Positions 1-5,737 are shown, counted from the stretch's first letter. The stretch: 8,547 nt of DNA from CAZAGD01 sp964484485 (GCA_964484485.1 CAZAGD010000011.1:1-8547), one strand, 5' to 3'. The notes: generated by a model from the sequence alone, not told the origin. A program made the numbers and translations.

Positions 1-876
1 TTTGTAGCCACGGATAAAGGTTGGTATAAAGAAGAAAATTTAGAAGTAAATATTATTCCCGGAAAAGGATCTGCCGATGTAGCTAAAAAGATTGATGTAG
101 GGTCAGCAGAATTTGGGATTGTAGATACCGGCGTGGGCATCGTCGCTCGAGCCCAAGGAGCTAAGATAAAGAACGTAGCCGTGCTCTTTGATAAAAGTCC
201 TTATTGTATGTGGATGTGGAAAGACTCGGGAATCAATAGTCCCAAAGATTTAGTAGGGAAAAAAATTGGGGCCCCCCCAGGAGATGCCCAAAGAACTATC
301 TTCCCTGCTCTGGCTATCGCGAATGGATTTGATCCAGCTAAAGTTACTTTTGTAAACATAGCTCCGGAAGCCAAGCAGAGTGCTTTGGCTGCTCGCCAGG
401 TTGACGTAGTCTTCGATTTTTATTCCGGCGCCCCTTTTTACTATAAGGCCTTCGGCCAAGAAAAGATTAAATTTATGATGTTCGCTGATTGGGGAGTTGA
501 TGTTTATTCTAACGCCATTGTAACTACTGAAAAATATATAAAAGAAAATCCCGATATTATCAGGAGATTTGTAAAGGCCTCCTTGCGGGGATGGGAATTT
601 ACCTTGAAAAATCCAGAAGAAGCCATAAATATTATGGGCAAATACCGAACGGAAATTGATAAACCCTTAATGCTGGCCAATTTAAAGCTGATCATAGACC
701 TCTTTCGCACTGAACGGTATGAAAAGAATGGCCTCGGTTGGGTAGATGATAAGAAAATGGCCGATTCCATAAAAATTATTTCTAAATATCGAGATTTAAA
801 AGTGGATATGAAATCTACGGACATGTACACCAACGAATTTTTACCTAAAATTCCTTTGCCCATTGAGGCAAAATAA
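1..876 (+). CDS. ABC transporter substrate-binding protein, NMT1/THI5/SsuA family (5'-partial)
   Basis: The reading frame is open from base 1, so the N-terminus and any signal peptide lie outside the window; 291 residues are visible. A GTG at 133 is only an internal valine codon, because the preceding codons encode family-typical sequence (FVATDKGWYKEENLEV, then GSAEFGIVD). This opening matches the first lobe of NMT1/SsuA-like periplasmic binding proteins, where 'DKGWYKEEGL' is a hallmark. Further matches are the 'SPKDLVGKKIG' strand, the hinge region near VDVVFDFYSG, and 'TTEKYIKENPDIIRRFVKASLRGWEFTLKNPEEA' across the second lobe (quoted here as pieces of one helix-rich segment). Family members bind taurine, alkanesulfonates, nitrate, thiamine precursors or other small molecules outside the membrane and hand them to an ABC permease. 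The ATPase gene starts 46 bp downstream, which supports one import system. The substrate cannot be deduced, and no permease gene is visible. Confidence 0.88.
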   Translation, partial: FVATDKGWYKEENLEVNIIPGKGSADVAKKIDVGSAEFGIVDTGVGIVARAQGAKIKNVAVLFDKSPYCMWMWKDSGINSPKDLVGKKIGAPPGDAQRTIFPALAIANGFDPAKVTFVNIAPEAKQSALAARQVDVVFDFYSGAPFYYKAFGQEKIKFMMFADWGVDVYSNAIVTTEKYIKENPDIIRRFVKASLRGWEFTLKNPEEAINIMGKYRTEIDKPLMLANLKLIIDLFRTERYEKNGLGWVDDKKMADSIKIISKYRDLKVDMKSTDMYTNEFLPKIPLPIEAK

Positions 877-922
877 TCTTTATTTATGCTAAGAAAAAAG
901 AGATTTTAGCGGTCAATAAAAA

Positions 923-1684
923 ATGAAGACCCCTACCCCCCTGATAAGAATTCAAAATCTAAAAAAGACCTACTTTACTAAGAGCGGAATGGTGCCTGCT
1001 CTTCAGGATGTTACTTTTGATGTCTTTCGGGGAGAATTCATTACCTTAGTAGGCCCTTCGGGATGCGGGAAAACCACTCTCTTAAAGATTATTTCTGGCC
1101 TTCTCGAAAAAACTGAGGGAGTTCTTAACTTCTCTATTGGTGAGGGCTTCGACCCACGGCGCGATGTAGGTATGGTCTTTCAAAAGCCAGTCCTTTTAAA
1201 ATGGCGCTCCATTGTGGATAATGTGCTTTTACCCGTAGAAATTTTGAAATTGGACCGCCAGGCTTATTTACCTAAGGCTATGGCCTTGTTAAAGTTAGTC
1301 GGCCTGGAAGGATTTGAAAAAAGCTATCCCCATGAGCTATCTGGAGGAATGCAACAAAGAGCTTCGATCAGCCGCGCTTTGATTCATGATCCGCAACTCC
1401 TTTTAATGGATGAGCCCTTTGGGGCATTGGATGCCTTAACCCGAGAAAAAATGAATTTAGAAATTTTGCGCATCTGGCAGGAAACAGGGAAAACCATTCT
1501 CTTCGTAACTCATGGAATTCAGGAAGCAGTCTTTTTGGCTGATCGAGTCATCGTTCTTAGTGCCCGACCGGCCCGCATGGTAGCGGCAATAGAAGTCAAT
1601 CTTCCGCGACCACGGACTATGGAAATGAAGGCTGAAAAAGAATTTGGCCGGCTCTGCTTAGAGATTTACAAGCTTTTAGAATAA
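923..1684 (+). CDS. ABC transporter ATP-binding protein, SsuB/TauB type
   Basis: A complete 253-residue nucleotide-binding subunit that energises import by ATP hydrolysis on the cytoplasmic face. The visible motifs are Walker A GPSGCGKT (44-51), the Q-loop glutamine at 87 in VFQKPVLLKWRS, the ABC signature LSGGMQQR (139-146), Walker B LLLMDEP (159-165) with catalytic Glu164, a D-loop (GALD) and the switch histidine 197 in FVTHG. The 'VFQ.PVLL.WR.I.DNVLLP.EI' stretch is typical of nitrate/sulfonate/taurine-type ATPases, consistent with the NMT1/SsuA-type binding protein just upstream. Length is normal for the family. The ATG at 923 has no strong Shine-Dalgarno site; the upstream bases are AT-rich with only a weak GCGG, so its translation may depend on the upstream gene. 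The expected permease does not follow; a sugar-phosphate deaminase-like gene begins 24 bp after the stop. Confidence 0.93.
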   Translation: MKTPTPLIRIQNLKKTYFTKSGMVPALQDVTFDVFRGEFITLVGPSGCGKTTLLKIISGLLEKTEGVLNFSIGEGFDPRRDVGMVFQKPVLLKWRSIVDNVLLPVEILKLDRQAYLPKAMALLKLVGLEGFEKSYPHELSGGMQQRASISRALIHDPQLLLMDEPFGALDALTREKMNLEILRIWQETGKTILFVTHGIQEAVFLADRVIVLSARPARMVAAIEVNLPRPRTMEMKAEKEFGRLCLEIYKLLE

Positions 1685-1696
1685 TAAAAATAAAAA

Positions 1697-1703
1697 GAGA
1701 GGT
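1697..1703 (+). promoter_or_regulatory. Ribosome binding site of the NagB-like gene
   Basis: GAGAGGT lies 5 bp before the ATG at 1709. It supports that start over the second in-frame ATG at 1745, which has no comparable site. The site sits in the 24-bp gap after the ATPase stop codon, which is consistent with co-transcription. Confidence 0.65.
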
Positions 1704-1708
1704 AAAAA

Positions 1709-2497
1709 ATGGCCGTAAATTTTTTAGGCAAACGCTCTATAGAAATGAAAATTTTGGCTAACCGCGAGGAGATGGGCAAAATAGCGGCCCAAGAAGTAGC
1801 GGCCGCCATAAATCGTTTTTTAAAACAAAAGGGAGAGGTTAATATTGTTTTTGCGGCTGCTCCTTCCCAAAATGAATTCTTAGCTCATCTAAGAAACAGA
1901 AAAATTGACTGGACCAAGGTAAATTGTTTTCACCTCGATGAATATGTAGACCTGCCCCGCCACCATCCCAATACTTTCGAAGTATATCTAAAGGAACATA
2001 TCTTTAATTACGTGCGACCGCGGCGGATTTATTTTTTTAAAGCTTTAAAAGGAGAACCTGAAAAAATAGCCCAAGAATATGGCAGGTATTTGACTAAGCA
2101 TGGAATTGATATGGCCTGCTTAGGTATTGGAGAAAATGGCCATATCGCTTTCTGTGAACCGGGATCAGATTTTCACGATCCTCAATTAATCAGGATCATC
2201 ACTTTGGATGATCGCTCAATACTCCAGCAGTTTAAAGATTACAAAAACCACCCCAATCCGCAAGCGCGCTATCCATCTCTGGAAGCGGTCCCCCGCCGGG
2301 CCTTTACCATGACTATCCCGGCTATTCTGCAGGCCAAAGAAATATACACCATAGTGCCTGGTCCACAAAAGGCTCAAGCGATTAAGAAAATGTGGGAAGG
2401 ACCTATTTCCTCTGCTTGCCCGGCCTCGGCCTTGCGCTTGCATCCCCTGGTAAAAATTTATTTGGACAAAGATTCAGCCAGCGCGCTTAAGAGATAA
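1709..2497 (+). CDS. Glucosamine-6-phosphate deaminase-like protein (NagB / pfam01182 family)
   Basis: A 262-residue cytoplasmic enzyme of the glucosamine-6-phosphate isomerase/deaminase / 6-phosphogluconolactonase superfamily. NagB converts glucosamine-6-phosphate to fructose-6-phosphate and ammonia. Visible markers are the phosphate-loop region FAAAPSQNEFL (48-58), DEY at 77-79 (the position of E. coli Asp72), GIGENGHIAFCEP (139-151) with the catalytic His145 and Glu150, GPQKA with Lys221 (E. coli Lys208), and the C-terminal LRLHP. Two differences from E. coli NagB stand out: Asn143 replaces Asp141, and the PTGGTP loop is replaced by AAAPSQN. From memory these are normal for a NagB-like subfamily of environmental bacteria, so the exact sugar phosphate is uncertain. 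The N-terminal 12 residues before the second Met are not family-typical, but the start at 1709 has the better ribosome binding site. It is probably the last gene of the transporter operon. Confidence 0.85.
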   Translation: MAVNFLGKRSIEMKILANREEMGKIAAQEVAAAINRFLKQKGEVNIVFAAAPSQNEFLAHLRNRKIDWTKVNCFHLDEYVDLPRHHPNTFEVYLKEHIFNYVRPRRIYFFKALKGEPEKIAQEYGRYLTKHGIDMACLGIGENGHIAFCEPGSDFHDPQLIRIITLDDRSILQQFKDYKNHPNPQARYPSLEAVPRRAFTMTIPAILQAKEIYTIVPGPQKAQAIKKMWEGPISSACPASALRLHPLVKIYLDKDSASALKR

Positions 2498-2509
2498 TCT
2501 GCTCCTTGT

Positions 2510-3529
2510 TTAAATTTTACATACCCCATTATCCAGGACTAATTTCCCGTCAAAATAGACGCGGGCATCTTTGAAGATGGCGTCATGATGATTGGGGGCC
2601 ATTATCTTTCCGCCGATAGCAAAGTTGCTACCTATACCACAATGGCAATTACCTAAACGCCCCAGGTCTTCTAAATTGGTAGCGGCCAGACGGGCGCATG
2701 GGTTAAGGCCAATGCCAAATTCGGCAAAGTTAAAAGCTCTATCATCTTCCAACGCATAAAGAGTATCCCGAAACTTTTTCGCAGCCATTCCTCCTTGAAA
2801 ATCTATCACTTTTCCTTCTTTAATGATCAAGGTTACTGGATCGTAGAGAGTCACCCCTACGCTCATAATGGAAACGTCTATAACGGCTATTCCTTCTGTT
2901 GTGCCTTCTACCGGAGAAATATTAATTTCGCTATCCGGGAACGCCGCAAATTGACCTGGTTTTTTAAAAAGGCCAGTTTCGTATTGGACTGGCCTTCCCT
3001 TGACTTCTCCTCTAATGTCTGTTCCCGCCGGAGAGGTAATCCTTACTTCTTTGCTTTCCGCTAGAATGGCGCCTAACTTTCTCCCTAATTTATCGCATTC
3101 TTCAAAATTTGCTTCAATAGCCCCTACGCATAGGGCATCTTCAGTAATTTCACACATGGTCGAGCCACGCTTGCCAGCTTTTATGGCTTCTACGCGAGCC
3201 TTTGTATGCGTCTGCGACCAAGTTGAAGGCTGGAGAAAAACATCTGCTTCGCGAAAGGCAGCAACCACTGGTTCTGGAAGCTGCGCCCCGTGAGTTTTCA
3301 CAGGTGGAATCATTATAATGATGGGTGTGGCGCCTACAGCGTAAGCCGCTCCGGCCAAAGCCTCGGCGATGCGCAATTTATTAGTATCCGTAGAGATTAA
3401 CACGGTCTCTCCATCCTTAACGCCTCCGCATTCCATACATTTCATCGCTCCACGCATCATCTGAATTGGACTGGAAGGAGCAGGCGTATAATGCCAATAA
3501 GCAATATTCCATTCTCCCCTACTAGTCAT
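2510..3529 (-). CDS. Metal-dependent enzyme of the M29 aminopeptidase / NicX-like fold
   Basis: A complete 339-residue protein. The C-terminal half carries the family's signature order: AGTDIRGEVKGRP (168-180), FPDSEINISPVEGTTEG (197-213), GGMAAKKF (246-253), FAEFGIGLNPCAR (268-280), LEDLGRLGNCHCGIG (286-300), GGK and then NHHD (313-316). In M29 leucyl aminopeptidases (AmpS/AmpT) metal is bound by Glu, Glu, His and a His-x-Asp pair; Glu270, Glu287, His296, His314 and Asp316 are the matching candidates. The homologous ring-cleaving NicX (2,5-dihydroxypyridine dioxygenase) also has His-x-Asp but a His where Glu270 stands, so the peptidase-type metal site fits better. The N-terminal half is less conserved and is the likely substrate-side domain. 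The actual substrate is unknown. There is no signal peptide, so it is probably cytoplasmic. The ATG at 3529 has an ideal AAGGAGG site. The gene is convergent with the NagB-like gene, 12 bp between stop codons. Confidence 0.78.
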   Translation of the reverse strand: MTSRGEWNIAYWHYTPAPSSPIQMMRGAMKCMECGGVKDGETVLISTDTNKLRIAEALAGAAYAVGATPIIIMIPPVKTHGAQLPEPVVAAFREADVFLQPSTWSQTHTKARVEAIKAGKRGSTMCEITEDALCVGAIEANFEECDKLGRKLGAILAESKEVRITSPAGTDIRGEVKGRPVQYETGLFKKPGQFAAFPDSEINISPVEGTTEGIAVIDVSIMSVGVTLYDPVTLIIKEGKVIDFQGGMAAKKFRDTLYALEDDRAFNFAEFGIGLNPCARLAATNLEDLGRLGNCHCGIGSNFAIGGKIMAPNHHDAIFKDARVYFDGKLVLDNGVCKI

Positions 3530-3537
3530 AAATAAAA

Positions 3538-3544
3538 CCTCCTT
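3538..3544 (-). promoter_or_regulatory. Ribosome binding site of the M29/NicX-like gene
   Basis: On the minus strand AAGGAGG stands 8 bp before the ATG at 3529. It is the strongest Shine-Dalgarno site in the window and fixes the start codon of the metalloenzyme gene. Confidence 0.8.
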
Positions 3545-3868
3545 TTTCCCAAAAGTTTGCTTTTTGTTTACTTATTAATAGGAGCGATTAAATATTTTCA
3601 TTTATCATCCTTACCTTCCTCCATGGTTCGGTTTTATCGACTCTCTCCAATGAGACTGTGTCTTAATTTGACATAAGAAATGAGACCAAATGCGGCAAGG
3701 GTCAAGCCCTTGCCCTACGTTTGAGATTCTTTAATTTCTCGTAGGGCATGCTCTGGTGCCTGGCCGAACTCGTATTTAGATGGCATTTGTTTTATGCTCT
3801 CATTAAATAGAAAATTTTTAAGTGGCCTTTTCTTAACACAATTTATAAGGAAAAAGATCAGCAAATTA
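3545..3868. other. Intergenic spacer with palindromic repeats, no gene seen
   Basis: This 324-bp spacer separates the split dehydrogenase from the M29/NicX-like gene, both on the minus strand. I see no open frame with a start, ribosome site and protein-like composition. The right-centre holds a pair of palindromic repeats (listed separately). The segment at 3545-3690 is AT-rich and probably contains the promoter of the metalloenzyme gene, but I cannot point to a convincing -35/-10 pair on the minus strand. ATGAGAC occurs twice, at 3651-3657 and 3680-3686, either side of an AT-rich stretch. Confidence 0.6.
3694..3774. repeat. Head-to-head pair of REP-like palindromic repeats
   Basis: Two related units start with the same CGTAGGGCA and run away from each other. 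Unit A reads on the minus strand from 3719 down to about 3692; it contains a perfect 8-bp hairpin, GGCAAGGG (3694-3701) and CCCTTGCC (3707-3714), with a 5-base loop. Unit B reads on the plus strand from 3740 to about 3774 and can form an imperfect hairpin, GGGCA against TGCCTGGCC. Because the units are inverted, TGCCCTACG (3711-3719) also pairs perfectly with CGTAGGGCA (3740-3748) around a 20-base loop, so a transcript could switch between folds. The GTAGGGC start followed by a hairpin is a pattern I remember from dispersed repeats in several uncultured lineages. No transposase is nearby. Confidence 0.7.
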
Positions 3869-4498
3869 TTATCGAATAATAACCTTGATCGCCTCTGGGC
3901 TATTGGCTATCTCAAAGGCTTTAGAGATATCCGGCAAAGAAAATGGTCCACTTAGAAGTGGTTTGACTTGGATAATTCCTTTCCAGTAAGTTGCCAAGAG
4001 GCGATCAAACCAGGCCATCCTTTCATAAGGAGTATTTACATGCATGACGCAAGTGGTGCGAATAGTTAAGGCATCATCGTGCCAGCGGCTAATATGCAGG
4101 CGCACGGGCTCCATAACCCAGCTATAAAGCACCAGGGTTCCCTTCTTTCTTAATTTGCGCGTTGCCATATTCATGGAATCTTCTGTTTCGGCCGCTTCAA
4201 AAACTACATCCACTCCTTGTCCTTTAGTCATATCCATGATGGCTTTTTCAGTCTCCGGGTTTCCCGGGTCAAAAATATAGTCCGCTCCCAGCTTGAGGGC
4301 TAAATCCCTTTTCCCTGCTAATGGTTCAATACCAATTACCTTCGCCGCTCCCTTTTTCTTAGCCCCCTGGGCCATTAACTGCCTAGCAAAACCTAATCCC
4401 ATTATCGCCACAGTATCTCCAAGCTGCACGCCAGAGTTAAAGATCGAATACATTACACAAGCCAAAGGTTCTCCTAAAGATCCTAATTCCCAATCCAT
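3869..4498 (-). pseudogene. Zinc-type alcohol dehydrogenase, C-terminal fragment (Rossmann domain)
   Basis: This 209-residue frame is the downstream piece of a medium-chain (MDR) zinc-dependent dehydrogenase. It opens at MDWELGSLGEPLACV, which lies mid-protein in relatives; Glu10 in GEPLACV corresponds to a catalytic-zinc-side glutamate. Then come the Rossmann fold (GDTVAIMGLGFARQL, 27-41), an acidic Glu58 at the end of strand 2 that favours NAD, GQGVDVVFEAA, and a normal C-terminus ending SPEAIKVIIR. The nucleotide-binding motif reads G34-x-G36-x-x-R39; family members have glycine at position 39, so binding is probably impaired. The N-terminal part is in another frame just upstream and about 30-40 residues between them are missing. 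The ATG at 4498 has a good AAAGGAG site, so the fragment might still be translated, though an active enzyme is unlikely. Confidence 0.82.
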
Positions 4499-4731
4499 TT
4501 CCTAACTCCTTTACCCACTTCCACGACTGTGCCGCTCCCTTCATGCCCTAATTGGGTGATGGGAAATTTTAGACCTGGGGGAAGAATGCCGTTATAAATA
4601 TTCCTGTCAGTTCCACAAATAGAGGATTGATAGGTTTTGACTAACACCTGCCCTTCGCCAGGCGTGGGCAAGTCGGTGGTAATCAATTCTATTTTCTTTG
4701 GTTCGGGTAAGCGGATGGTCTTAATCTTCAT
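4483..4731 (-). pseudogene. Zinc-type alcohol dehydrogenase, N-terminal fragment (GroES-like domain)
   Basis: An 82-residue frame encoding the start of the same MDR dehydrogenase. It has the catalytic-zinc cysteine in SSICGTDRNIYNG (Cys39, with Thr41-Asp42) and LGHEGSGTVVEVGKGVRKW with the zinc ligand His63 and Glu64. After Trp79 the family normally continues with 'VGDRV' and a strand-rich segment; here only Ile-Gly-Asn and a TAG stop follow. The frame overlaps the C-terminal fragment by 16 bp. The ATG at 4731 is chosen over a TTG two codons earlier because AGAGGTG lies 7 bp upstream of it. The gene sits 65 bp downstream of the DUF2007-like gene on the same strand. Together the fragments describe one gene broken by an internal out-of-frame deletion; a sequence or assembly error is possible but would have to remove about 100 bp. 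Confidence 0.82.
4506..4512 (-). promoter_or_regulatory. Shine-Dalgarno-like site before the C-terminal dehydrogenase fragment
   Basis: AAAGGAG on the minus strand is 7 bp from the ATG at 4498. It lies inside the coding sequence of the N-terminal fragment (Lys-Gly-Val) and so may be accidental, but it would allow re-initiation on the second fragment. Confidence 0.45.
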
Positions 4732-4738
4732 TAACAAG

Positions 4739-4745
4739 CACCTCT
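4739..4745 (-). promoter_or_regulatory. Ribosome binding site of the dehydrogenase N-terminal fragment
   Basis: AGAGGTG on the minus strand is 7 bp from the ATG at 4731. This spacing decides for that ATG rather than the in-frame TTG at 4737, which overlaps the ideal spacer. Confidence 0.6.
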
Positions 4746-4796
4746 TTAATTGTTATTACCTACAACGAAATTTGGTCCATACCTTAATAATAAGAA

Positions 4797-5051
4797 TCAT
4801 TCATTCTCTTGATTCTCCATATCTTGAGTTTCTTCCAGAGGTAAGTCTTTATAAATAGCTTCGATCTCTTCTCGAAAACTCTCGGGGGCAAGCACTATGC
4901 CCCATCCTTTTTGGAACTGGAAGATTCCGTTGTAGGCTGAATCGTAGTAGCTGCGAATTCGATGAGGGATATTGCGCTCGTTTAGAACCAAATCGAGTAA
5001 GCGAGCTTCAATTTCGTTTTCCAAAACTAAAATTTTTTTAAATTCTTCCAT
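4797..5051 (-). CDS. Small DUF2007-like protein
   Basis: A complete 84-residue protein with no signal peptide or membrane segment. The sequence 'KKILVLENEIEARLLDLVLNERNIPH' (read as residues 5-30, in two overlapping helices and a strand) followed by RIRSYYDSAYNGIFQ and GWGIVLAPESFREEI (49-63) matches the pattern of DUF2007, a small PII-like/ACT-like alpha-beta domain labelled 'putative signal transducing protein'. In such proteins the pattern is: strand, helix reaching into 'ArllkslLeseGIp', then a strand and 'V.v..e..eeA'. The last 15 residues are acidic and probably disordered. Its role is not established. The ATG at 5051 is preceded by GAAGGTGAGG, a usable though close ribosome site. It is followed on the same strand by the broken dehydrogenase, so the two may once have shared a transcript. 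Confidence 0.62.
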   Translation of the reverse strand: MEEFKKILVLENEIEARLLDLVLNERNIPHRIRSYYDSAYNGIFQFQKGWGIVLAPESFREEIEAIYKDLPLEETQDMENQENE

Positions 5052-5098
5052 ACCTCACCTTCTTTTGCTGGCGCAGCCAAATAACCTTTCAAGATTTA

Positions 5099-5265
5099 TT
5101 AAAGAGATCTATGGAAAATTCTCTCGGGAGGCAATTACATCATATTGCTGCGCAAGCCGGAACCCAGTATTTTCAAGACATTTCTGGACCCCCGCTTTCG
5201 GGAAAGTGACTAAAAAGTCGTTTTTTCAGAGATCTCTTAAATTCCGTTTTTTAAGATCATCTTAA
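5099..5265. repeat. REP-like repeat cassette with inverted ends
   Basis: The stretch begins TTAAAGAGATCT (5099-5110) and has the near-inverted AGATCTCTTAA at 5230-5240, which is itself inside a perfect 10-bp palindrome AGAGATCTCT (5228-5237). Between them, GCAAGCCGGAACCCAG (5153-5168) and TTCTGGACCCCCGCTTTCGG (5188-5207), with the short palindrome CCCGCTTTCGGG, resemble the widely seen 'CTGGATTCCCGCTTTCGCGGGAATGAC' class of intergenic repeat. A perfect hairpin, TTAAGATCATCTTAA (5251-5265), closes the block. There is no coding potential that I trust. It lies upstream of the DUF2007-like gene and could hold its promoter, but no clear -35/-10 pair is visible. Confidence 0.55.
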
Positions 5266-5302
5266 TGAAATCAACATAGGTAAGCAACTGAAAAATAGAA
5301 TG

Positions 5303-5330
5303 GGAATAATGGAATGTTGGAATAATCGGG
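5303..5330. repeat. 8-bp tandem block, copy 1 (TGGAATNN units)
   Basis: Three consecutive 8-bp units of the form GGGAATAA / TGGAATGT / TGGAATAA are followed by TCGGG. A near-identical block recurs at 5525-5551, with about 4 mismatches in 27 bases. Confidence 0.6.
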
Positions 5331-5342
5331 AAATGGCGAGGC

Positions 5343-5415
5343 GGGGGAGATAATAGGACGCAGATGAACGCAGATTTTCAGGATTAAAAATAATTATTTA
5401 ATATCCCCTTTTTCT
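5343..5415. repeat. Dispersed repeat 'GACGCAGATGAA...TTTTCAGGAT', copy 1
   Basis: A roughly 73-bp sequence running from GGGGGAGA through GACGCAGATGAA, GATTTTCAGGAT and ATTATTTAATAT to a C/T-rich end. It matches the segment at 5738-5809 in the same orientation, with about 85-90% identity by eye and one single-base length difference. I recognise the core as a common noncoding repeat of environmental bacterial genomes. Confidence 0.7.
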
Positions 5416-5450
5416 CTGTGTGCTCCGTGCTCTCTGTAGCTAATATTAAG
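5414..5450. repeat. Dispersed repeat 'CTCTGTG...GCTAATATTAAG', copy 1
   Basis: This 37-bp unit aligns without gaps to 5595-5631 (30 of 37 bases the same). Both copies end GCTAATATTAAG. It is of the 'CTCTGTGNNCTCNGTG' type that I remember as abundant in intergenic regions of several phyla. A diverged inverted copy seems to lie at 5465-5492, with GCTCGCCGAGC at 5471-5481 forming a small palindrome. Confidence 0.6.
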
Positions 5451-5524
5451 ATAAAAATGACTTTCCCAGAGCTCGCCGAGCACCCAGAGAAAGAAACAAA
5501 TAAAAATTTTTAAAGAAAAAATAT

Positions 5525-5551
5525 GGAATATTGGAATGATGGAATAGTGGG
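5525..5551. repeat. 8-bp tandem block, copy 2 (TGGAATNN units)
   Basis: The units TGGAATAT / TGGAATGA / TGGAATAG are followed by TGGG and then GCTAATATT. The same GCTAATATT occurs at 5439 and 5620, so the repeat families seem to be joined at a shared short sequence. Confidence 0.6.
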
Positions 5552-5594
5552 CTAATATTCTCAATGGTTTTATTCCCTTTAGAAAATAATTAAT

Positions 5595-5673
5595 CTCTGT
5601 GGGCGCTGTGTCCTCGGTGGCTAATATTAAGAAAAAAATTCTCTGCGCTCTTGGCGCTCTCGGCGGTGATTTA
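5595..5673. repeat. Dispersed repeat 'CTCTGTG...', copies 2 and 3 in tandem
   Basis: The first unit, 5595-5631, matches the 37-bp unit at 5414-5450. A third, more diverged and GC-richer unit follows at 5641-5673, with CTCTGCGCTCTTGGCGCTCT then CGGCGGTGATTTA. All three are in the same orientation. Confidence 0.58.
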
Positions 5674-5686
5674 TAATCCCTCCTTA

Positions 5687-5736
5687 CCTCCCTTTAGAAA
5701 AGGGAGGAAGTGCACCCCTCTTTTTTAAAGAGGGGG
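5687..5736. repeat. Two perfect 9-bp hairpins in tandem
   Basis: Hairpin 1 pairs CCTCCCTTT (5687-5695) with AAAGGGAGG (5699-5707) around AGA. Hairpin 2 pairs CCCCTCTTT (5715-5723) with AAAGAGGGG (5727-5735) around TTT. The pattern 'CCTCCCTTTAGAAAAGGG' is typical of a dispersed mini-repeat. They lie about 80-125 bp past the RNase G stop codon and could slow or stop transcription, but there is no T-run straight after either stem on the minus strand, so I do not call a classical terminator. Confidence 0.65.
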
Positions 5737-5737
5737 T

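Noticed and set aside
133..135. GTG as the start of the substrate-binding protein
   Set aside because: The frame is open from base 1 and the 44 upstream codons encode conserved family sequence, so this is an internal codon of a gene cut by the window edge.
2139..2144. Asp-to-Asn change at the NagB catalytic Asp141 position (GENGH) as sign of inactivity
   Set aside because: GIGENGH with the AAAPSQN loop is, from memory, a normal combination in a NagB-like subfamily, so it more likely marks a subfamily than a dead enzyme.
2498..2509. Bidirectional terminator between the convergent NagB-like and M29/NicX-like genes
   Set aside because: Only 12 bp separate the stop codons and no inverted repeat is visible there or just inside either gene end.
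3668..3673. TTGACA as a plus-strand -35 box
   Set aside because: The bases 16-18 bp further on are GC-rich (TGCGGC) with no TATAAT-like word, and no plus-strand gene follows.
4972..5265. A 97-codon frame on the plus strand
   Set aside because: It begins antisense to the DUF2007-like gene and runs through the REP-like repeat cassette; composition is not protein-like and no ribosome site precedes it.
5414..5673. CRISPR-like array
   Set aside because: The repeats are few, unevenly spaced, imperfect, and partly inverted; there are no uniform spacers and no cas genes.
5687..5736. Intrinsic terminators of the RNase G operon
   Set aside because: The stems are perfect, but no run of T follows either one on the minus strand, and both look like dispersed repeat units. 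A termination role remains possible but is not shown.
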